Positions 31,201 through 64,000 of a stretch of 64,000 nt of DNA are shown here, piece by piece; position 1 is the first letter of the stretch, and the number at the start of each line of letters is the position of its first letter. The stretch is from Cinclus cinclus. Lineage: Eukaryota > Chordata > Aves > Passeriformes > Cinclidae. The notes under the pieces were generated by a model that searched no databases, had not been told where the DNA came from, and worked only from the letters and a program-made list of their open reading frames with translations. The DNA lies in assembly GCF_963662255.1 (NCBI RefSeq), contig NC_085074.1:1178001-1242000 (forward strand), given 5' to 3'. The position numbers were made by a program, and so were the translations under genes.

Positions 31201-32123
31201 GCACAGGACAGTGGCATAGCAGAGTGGTGGGGTCTGACATGGGGACAGAGGACAAGGCATGGGGACACTGGCATAGGACACAGAGAGATGACCGGGGCAC
31301 TGCCACCACATGGGGACAGGGGAATGGGGACACAGGGCATGGCACAGGGACGCTGGGGCTGGCATGGTGCAGGGACACAGGGTGACACCACAGGGCAGGG
31401 ACAGAGGCTGCTGGCACAGGACAAGGACAGAATCTTGGGGCGCTGGCAGGGCAGGGGGATATGGCACAGGGATGAGGACACAGGACACGGCCGAGGGATG
31501 AGACAGGATGATGTCAGGGCGTGGGGACAGGAAACGGCAGAGGGATGGGACAAGGCGCATGACAAACGGATGGGACGGGATGGGATGGGATGGTGGCAGG
31601 GCGTGGGCACAGGGGACATGGAGGATGGACAGGACAAAGGACCGGGCAGAGGGATGGAGACAGGGGACATGGCAGAGAGGCGGGGACAGGGCACAGGGCA
31701 CAGGAATGGGACAGGGGACACAGCACAGAAATGGGGACAAGGGACATGGCACAGAGAACAGAGGACACAGCACAGGGCAGTGGCCCCCAGGCAGTTGCAC
31801 AGGACTGGGGACACAGAGCAGCATCCCTGCACGTCCCCCCTGTGTCCCCACAGACCCCAATTTTGGGGACACCCACCCATCCCACAGTGCTGACAAACTC
31901 TGGGGTGGGACAAAAGCCACCCAAAGCGGTGACAACAGCCACCTCCGTGACAAGGGACACAACCAGCACCCCGCCCCGTCCCCGAGCCCCCCTGGTACTC
32001 ACCCGCGTAGGGGACAGTCCTCCTGGGCACGGCACTCCACGATGCCCCCGGGGTGGCACCAGCGGCGACAAGGGCCAGCAGCAGCAGCAGCGCGGCGAGG
32101 GCCAGCGGCCGGCGGGGGGCCAT
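22277..32123 (-). CDS. SEMA4C: SEMA4C, class 4 transmembrane semaphorin, complete
   Basis: Cell-surface semaphorin; the mammalian protein is a plexin-B ligand in neural and muscle development. Coding exons in transcript order: 32123-32003, 30586-30438, 30351-30289, 29788-29690, 29032-28936, 28863-28747, 28398-28247, 26218-26043, 25286-25142, 24415-24193, 23950-23835, 23757-23600, 23324-23254 and 23118-22277. These total 2529 nt, 842 aa plus stop (human 833), and every phase agrees. Residues 1-25: signal peptide ([16 protein letters not shown]). About 40-500: sema domain ([32 protein letters not shown]). About 505-555: PSI domain ([15 protein letters not shown]). About 564-650: Ig-like domain with C...SGTYRC. 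About 667-691: membrane helix. The 150-residue cytosolic tail holds [20 protein letters not shown] and ends PEESSV, a PDZ-binding C terminus. The signal-peptide exon also carries 32 nt of 5'UTR from an acceptor at 32156. Introns are packed with repeats. Confidence 0.97.
24598..25095. repeat. 40-bp minisatellite in SEMA4C intron 9
   Basis: Twelve or so 40-bp units (AGGAACAGGGACACATCCCA + ACCCCTCAGAGGGCACCACC) with C/T and G/C variants in a patchy order. It ends about 45 bp before exon 9 on the plus strand (exon 9 is 25142-25286). Confidence 0.96.
25330..25995. repeat. ~20-bp GGCCACCATGGGCAC repeat in SEMA4C intron 8
   Basis: About 32 degenerate units of 18-24 bp (GGGACAGGGCCACCATGGGC) fill the intron between exons 9 and 8. 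Confidence 0.93.
26228..27060. repeat. 48-bp CpG-rich minisatellite in SEMA4C intron 7
   Basis: About 17 units of 48 bp (GGGCACGGGGACAGCGTGTC + ACCGCGGGGACAGGGACATG + GACGTCAT), with few variants. Each unit keeps about five CpGs, and most or all carry a CRE-like ACGTCAT. The array begins about 10 bp upstream of the exon 8 acceptor. Confidence 0.96.
27061..27535. repeat. degenerate GGGACAxxGTGTCACC/CCACCATGGGCA repeats
   Basis: Diverged continuation of the repeats of the same intron, with 18- to 24-bp periodicity. Nothing else is seen. Confidence 0.8.
27536..27915. repeat. AT-rich repeat block in SEMA4C intron 7
   Basis: AATAATAATAA and GAAATATTAATAGAAATGCA phrases with TCTCATGATGAT recur about six times. 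It is the only AT-rich stretch inside this GC-rich gene. Confidence 0.85.
28425..28745. repeat. CCCTGTCCCTGCTGTGCCCT repeat in SEMA4C intron 6
   Basis: Units of 30 and 42 bp made of CTGTGCCCTCCCxGTGCCCC. It fills the intron between exons 7 and 6. The strand used as RNA is G-rich. Confidence 0.93.
29085..29570. repeat. GGGACAGGGACACCCCTGGATGA repeat in SEMA4C intron 4
   Basis: About 14 degenerate units of 25-45 bp with GGACAGGGACA and CTGGATGATCC(T) phrases. Confidence 0.88.
29941..30210 (+). repeat. direct repeat copy A (SEMA4C intron 3)
   Basis: A 270-bp segment that recurs at 31086-31355 with an offset of 1145 bp, no gaps and only a handful of substitutions. The pair flanks SEMA4C exons 2 and 3. 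Confidence 0.95.
30582..30730 (-). repeat. repeated acceptor junctions upstream of SEMA4C exon 2
   Basis: The boundary CCCCACAG|AGCTG (exon 2 begins at 30586 on minus) recurs with exon-like first bases at 30671 and 30720. The intervening DNA is related (GTCCC(C) runs). Confidence 0.8.
31086..31355 (+). repeat. direct repeat copy B (SEMA4C intron 1)
   Basis: Partner of 29941-30210, same orientation. The rest of intron 1 (30735-31980) holds further GGGACAxxGCA(C)AGG repeats and C-runs at 30753-30768 and 30932-30948. Confidence 0.95.
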
Positions 32124-33740
32124 GGCGCCGGGGTGCGGGGGACACCGCAGGGTCCCTGGGGGGGGACACGGAGAGGCCGGGGCCCCGTCAGTGCCACGGG
32201 GCAGCGGCGGCGTCACGCGGGCAGCGCGGGGACAAGGCGGCATTGAGGCAGCGCTGTCACGAGGCTGGGGGCACCCCACGCCCTGGGGACACCCCGAGCC
32301 TCCCCCACCCGGCCCCTCCTCACCGCGGGGGAGCCCGCAGAAAATGAAACGGAGCCCGGCCGCTTCCCACCCCGCCCACGTCCTGCCCGGTACCCCCCGG
32401 CGCCCTGGGGGTGCCCCTGCCGTGCCCCCCCAACTCTGCCCCGGGCCGGGCAGGATGCGGCCGGGAATTGTTCTGTCCTGCCCGGAGGGAAGCAGGAAGT
32501 TGGGGGGGCTCGGGGGGGCCCCCAGTGACGGCTCGGGAAGGATTTCCGGGAGGGTGGGGGACCGGGAACGGGAGTGGGAATGGGGGACACCCCGGCCGGG
32601 CTTCCTGGGGCGGGGGGTGAGGGTGGCACGGGCACATCTGGGGCGTCACGGGCACAGCTGGGGCGTCAGCAGCACATCTGGCGTGGCAGGGGCACATCTG
32701 GGGAATCCTAGGACCGTCTGGGATGCCACGGGAACATCTGGGGTGCCAAAAGGAGAGTCGGGGTCCCACAGGCAAAGATGGGGTGTCACGGGCCTGGCCA
32801 GGGTACCACGGGCACAGCTGGGGCGCCACGGGAATGACCAAGCTGCCGTGGGCACGGCTGGGGTTCAACAGGCACAGCCGGGGTGCAACAGGCACGGCGA
32901 CAGGGACAAAAGCACAGGCCACGGTCGTGGCCGGGGCGTCCCGCGCACCATCGGGGTGCCACGGGCAAAGCGGGGGCGCCCGGGGCACGGCCGGGGTGCC
33001 AGGGGCACGGCCGGGCCCCCACAGCGGGGACGGGCACCCTCAGGGTACAAGAGGCGCGCCGGTGTCCCTGCGGTGCCCAAGTTTGGCGCCGGACACCGGG
33101 GATGCCCTGAGGGGCCTGGGGTGCCGCGGCCCCGGGTGGGGCGGTCTCCACGGCGCTGCCCGCCCATGTCGGGGGTCCCCAGGGCCACCCGAATCCCCGC
33201 CGTTCCCCCGTCGCCTGTACCGTGGGGGGGGGGATTCCCGGTGCACCGACGGATCCGCGCGGCGGAGGGGGAGATCCCGGCCCCCCCATGCACGGGCGTG
33301 GGGGGAGCCGGTGGCGATCCCCGGTACCGGGAAGAACAAAGCACCTCCTCCTCCTCCCGCCCCCGCGGCTCCGCCACAACAATACCGGGGCGGGGCGGGG
33401 AGGGGGGGGGGCCCGCACTCACCTCTGGGCGCGGCGGCGGCGGCGGCGGCTGCGGGGCGGGAGGCGGCCGTGAGGGGCGGGGGGCTCGGGGGGCTCGGGG
33501 GGCTCGGGGGGGGGGGGGGGCAGCCGGGGTAGCGGGGAGCGCGGGGCGGCGGCGCGGGGCGGGTGCCCAGCGGGGCCCGGCGGGGCCCGGGCGGGGCGGC
33601 GGAGGGAGGCGGCGGAGAGGGGCGGGGGGCGCGGGGGGGCCCGGCCGGGGCGCGGGAGGCGGGAGCGGCCGTGAGGGGCGGCGGCGGGAGCGCGCCGCGC
33701 GGCTCCGCGCGGCCCCGCCCCGCCCCGTGACGTCACGAGC
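32124..33740 (-). promoter_or_regulatory. SEMA4C: SEMA4C 5' region: upstream noncoding exon, CpG island and promoter
   Basis: On minus, a good donor AGAG|GTGAGT lies at 33422-33417 at the edge of a very CpG-rich block (33423-33740). An acceptor of C-run + AG at 32157-32156 leads to the ATG exon. A noncoding first exon within about 33423-33720 is therefore likely. A perfect TGACGTCA sits at 33728-33735, and a G-run of 12 at about 33508. The intron (32160-33400) carries CACGGGCAxxxCTGGGGxGCC repeats (32590-33010). Confidence 0.7.
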
Positions 33741-33884
33741 CCCCTCTCGGGGGAGGGGGGCGCGGGTCGGGTCGGGTCAGATCGGAAATGTTCGGAACCT
33801 CTCGGGTCCGGTCGGACCTCGGTCCAGTCCGAGCTGTGCCCGTTCGGCTGAGATCGGTTCGGAACCAGTGGGGTCTTGCTGGAA

Positions 33885-34425
33885 CCAGTTGGCTCAGCCC
33901 AGCCCAGCCCACCCCAGCCCAGCTTAGCTCGGCTCGGTTTGGGCCGGATACAGAACCAGTCAGCCCAGTTCAGACCCACTGGCCTGGCTTGGTTCAGCCA
34001 GGCTCAGCTTAGCCCAGTTCTTGTCGCAGCCCAGTTAGGGGTGTCTCAGTCGGGCCAGCCCAGTTCAACTCTACTGACCTGGCTTGGCTTAACCAGGCTC
34101 AGCCCAGTTTGGAGTGTCCTGGTTGGGCTCAACCCGATTCAGCCCAGTTCAGGCCACCTTAACCAGGATCAGCTCAACCCAATTTGGCTCAGCCCAGCTT
34201 GGTTTAACCAGGCTCAGCCCAGTTCAGAGTGTCCTGGTTGAGCTCAGCCTGGCTTCACTGGCCTGGCTCAGCTCAGCCCAGCCTGCTTTTACCCAGCCCA
34301 GTTCGGCTCAGCTCATCTCAGATCAGCTCAGTTTGACCAGTCCCACTTCAGTTCTTTCCATCCCAGTTCAGCACAGTTTGGCCAATCCCCGTTCAGTTCT
34401 TTTCATCCCAGGGCCGGGTCACCTC
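33885..34425. repeat. AGCCCAGTTCAGCTC repeat between SEMA4C and SNRNP200
   Basis: Loose 10- to 35-bp repeats of GGCTCAGCCCAGTTC and TTAACCAGGCTCAGC. Intergenic; no gene recognised. Confidence 0.88.
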
Positions 34426-34669
34426 CAGGGACAGGACAAGTGACACGTGGTGACATCCCCACTGGGGCACGGCCCAGCTGGCACGGCCGGCAGGCACCTC
34501 TCCAGGCACTGGCACCGTGCTCCACTAATTAACGGGGCAGAGATAACGAGGGCATGCACAGCGGGCACCGCACCGGGCAGATGGCACCGAGCTGTGTCCC
34601 CAAAGCCAGCACCGAGGTGGCGCCGGGGACAGTGAGGCTCTGCCCACATCCCCTGTCACCTCTGTCACC

Positions 34670-35245
34670 CCAGAATACCCAGGGACACAACCCTGAGTGG
34701 GCGCTCAGGGACCCTCAATGCCCTGAGACCCCCAGTGCCCAGAGACCCTCAATGCTTGGGGATCCCCCAGTGCCCGGAGGCACTCCAATGCCCAGAGACC
34801 TCCAAATGCTCAGAGACCCCCCCCCCCCCAATACCCGGACACCCCTCAATGCCCAGAGAGTTCCTGAATGCCCAGAGACACCCCCCCCCCCCCCCCATTG
34901 CCCAGGGTCCCCCCCAGTGTGTCCAGGGATCCCCCAATGCCCAGAGACCCTACAGTGCTTGGGTACCCCCCAATGCCCAGGGACACCCCAATGCACTGGT
35001 AGTCCCTTGATGCTCGGGTACCTCTTCATGCCCAGGGACCCCACAGTGCCCAGACATCCCCCAATTCTCGGGTACCCTTCGATCCCCAGGGACCCCACAA
35101 TGCTCGGGTAGCCCTCGATGCCCAGAGACCCCACAGTACCCAGGGACCCCTCGATGCCCGGGTACCCTTCAGTGGGCAGGGTCCCCCCCCCCAATGTCCA
35201 GGGACCCCACAATGTTCGGGTACCCTCAATGCCCGGTGAGGACAA
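34670..35245. repeat. CCCAATGCCCAGGGACCCC repeat, intergenic
   Basis: About 28 degenerate units of 18-24 bp (AATGCCCAGAGACCCC...). They are followed at 35250-35410 by three ~66-bp copies of AGGxAGGTCCTTGGGGACAA. Confidence 0.9.
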
Positions 35246-35439
35246 TGAACCCCCCTTGGGACACAGGAAGGTCCTTGAGGACAACTCGGGGGTGCCGCGT
35301 CCCCTCCTGAGACATAGGGAGGTCCTTGGGGACAATTTTGGGGGTGTCGCGTCCCCTCCTGAGACATAGGAAGGTCCTTGGAGACAATTTTGGGGGTGTC
35401 GCGTCCCTGCTTTGGGCAACACGTGCGGCCTCCCCAAAA

Positions 35440-35825
35440 AGGGGCGTGGTCTGAGGAAGGGGGCGTGACCTGACAGTAAACAACCAATAGGAAGCTGCGG
35501 ACTTCGCGCTCGCCACGCCCCCTCCCCGCCCCCGCCTTCGAACCCTCAGGCGCTTAAACGTCAATCAAAGCGTGGCGGGCTGGCTGCCCTGCCAACCACA
35601 GGCAGCTCTCGGCGTGGGGGGCGGGATTTAGCTGGTATTCACCAATCGGAATGAGGGGTGGGCGAAACCTCTCTCTCGCGGGCTTTGGCTCACTTCCGGA
35701 TGCGCTGCCGTTTCCGCTTGACCCGGAAGTTCTGCTGAGGGGGCTTCCGGTGCGTTTGCGGCGCGGCGTCGTAGGGTCCCGCTCGTGTTCCCGCTCCCGC
35801 TCCCGTACCCGCTCCCCGTGCAGCC
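35440..35825 (+). promoter_or_regulatory. SNRNP200: SNRNP200 promoter
   Basis: CCAAT boxes at 35484 and 35642 and three ETS-type sites (CTTCCGG at 35693, CCGGAAGT at 35723, CTTCCGGT at 35744) lie in CpG-rich, TATA-less DNA just before the ATG at 35826. This layout is typical of a constitutive housekeeping gene. The exact start site is not visible. Confidence 0.8.
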
Positions 35826-63570
<27,745 letters not shown>

Positions 63571-63734
63571 CATCAGGGGGTCCTGCAGGGATTTGGGGTG
63601 CAGAACATCACGGGGGTCCTGTGGGGTTTTGAGGCTCCTGCCAAACATCAGGGGTTCCTGCAGGTGGATGTGGGATTTGGGGTGGAGACCCCCAAAACGT
63701 TCCTCAAGGTGGATCTGGGGTTTGGGGCAGCAGA

Positions 63735-63930
63735 AGCTCGGGGGGTTCCCAAAATCCCATCTAAACATGGGATCGCTTCCAACCCAAGCTGTTCTAGCAT
63801 CTCCACGTTCAGATGGGATTTTGGGAAGGGGGAGGGCGGTGAGGAGCTGGGATGGAATTCCCAGAGCTGCTGGAATCCCTGGAACTGCCCGAGGCCGGGT
63901 CGGACCCGTCCGAGCGTATCCCCTGCGGTG
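63735..63930 (+). mobile_element. CR1-like tail fragments, intron 14
   Basis: CTTCCAACCCAAGCTGTTCT (a CR1-type 3' phrase) near 63777 and GGAATTCCCAGAGCTGCTGG near 63854. Beyond this, 63930-64000 holds nothing certain. Confidence 0.6.
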
Positions 63931-64000
63931 GAACCCGCTGAACTTTGGGATCCCACCACTGCACGACCCCACAAACGCAGAGCAGGGAGAATTCCAGGAC

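Noticed and set aside
63990..64000. Start of SNRNP200 exon 15 (TTCCAG|GAC, D of DEIH) at the window edge
   Set aside because: Only three bases of putative exon are present and the preceding tract is purine-rich, so it cannot be supported.

Overview
The window is vertebrate nuclear DNA, almost certainly from a bird and probably a songbird. It carries five intron-containing protein genes whose products match human orthologues almost residue for residue. It also has CR1 LINE 3' tails of the avian type, CpG-rich promoters, compact genes and an extreme density of tandem repeats, which is typical of a gene-dense avian microchromosome. There are no bacterial genes, tRNAs, rRNAs or CRISPR arrays. Human comparisons (protein lengths, residue numbers, gene order) are from memory, not from a search.

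Layout. (1) 1-610: probable solo LTR of an endogenous retrovirus. (2) 722-8226, minus: LMAN2L, coding exons 1-5 (the 3' exons lie off the left edge). (3) 8227-9598: a divergent CpG promoter with seven perfect TGACGTCA sites. (4) 9599-16718, plus: complete CNNM4-type magnesium transporter gene (7 coding exons, 787 aa), with a 3'UTR to about 18535. (5) 18822-20367, minus: complete ANKRD39 (4 exons, 192 aa). (6) 22277-32123, minus: complete SEMA4C (14 coding exons, 842 aa), with an upstream noncoding exon near 33423-33720. (7) 35826-62939, plus: SNRNP200 (Brr2), coding exons 1-14, residues 1-614, continuing past the right edge. Every exon join listed below keeps the reading frame and the human protein sequence, so the models are firm.

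The genes do not form a pathway: ER lectin, Mg transporter, ankyrin protein, semaphorin receptor ligand and spliceosomal helicase. They are a conserved neighbourhood (human 2q11.2), but here CNNM4 is directly followed by ANKRD39, without the CNNM3 and ANKRD23 found between them in human. SEMA4C and SNRNP200 are divergent neighbours.

Most of the rest is tandem repeat: introns are nearly filled by minisatellites with units of 5 to about 190 bp. The most unusual observation is that several arrays are built from copies of a splice junction of the host gene, including the exon edge, and so present rows of decoy 5' or 3' splice sites. This is seen at SNRNP200 exons 10, 12 and 13, ANKRD39 exon 2, SEMA4C exon 2 and the acceptor region of CNNM4 exon 6. 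Other notable structures are a ~755-bp, >99% identical inverted repeat joining SNRNP200 introns 2 and 11, a 30-bp array of about 71 units with an identical internal 540-bp duplication, and the CRE-rich promoter.
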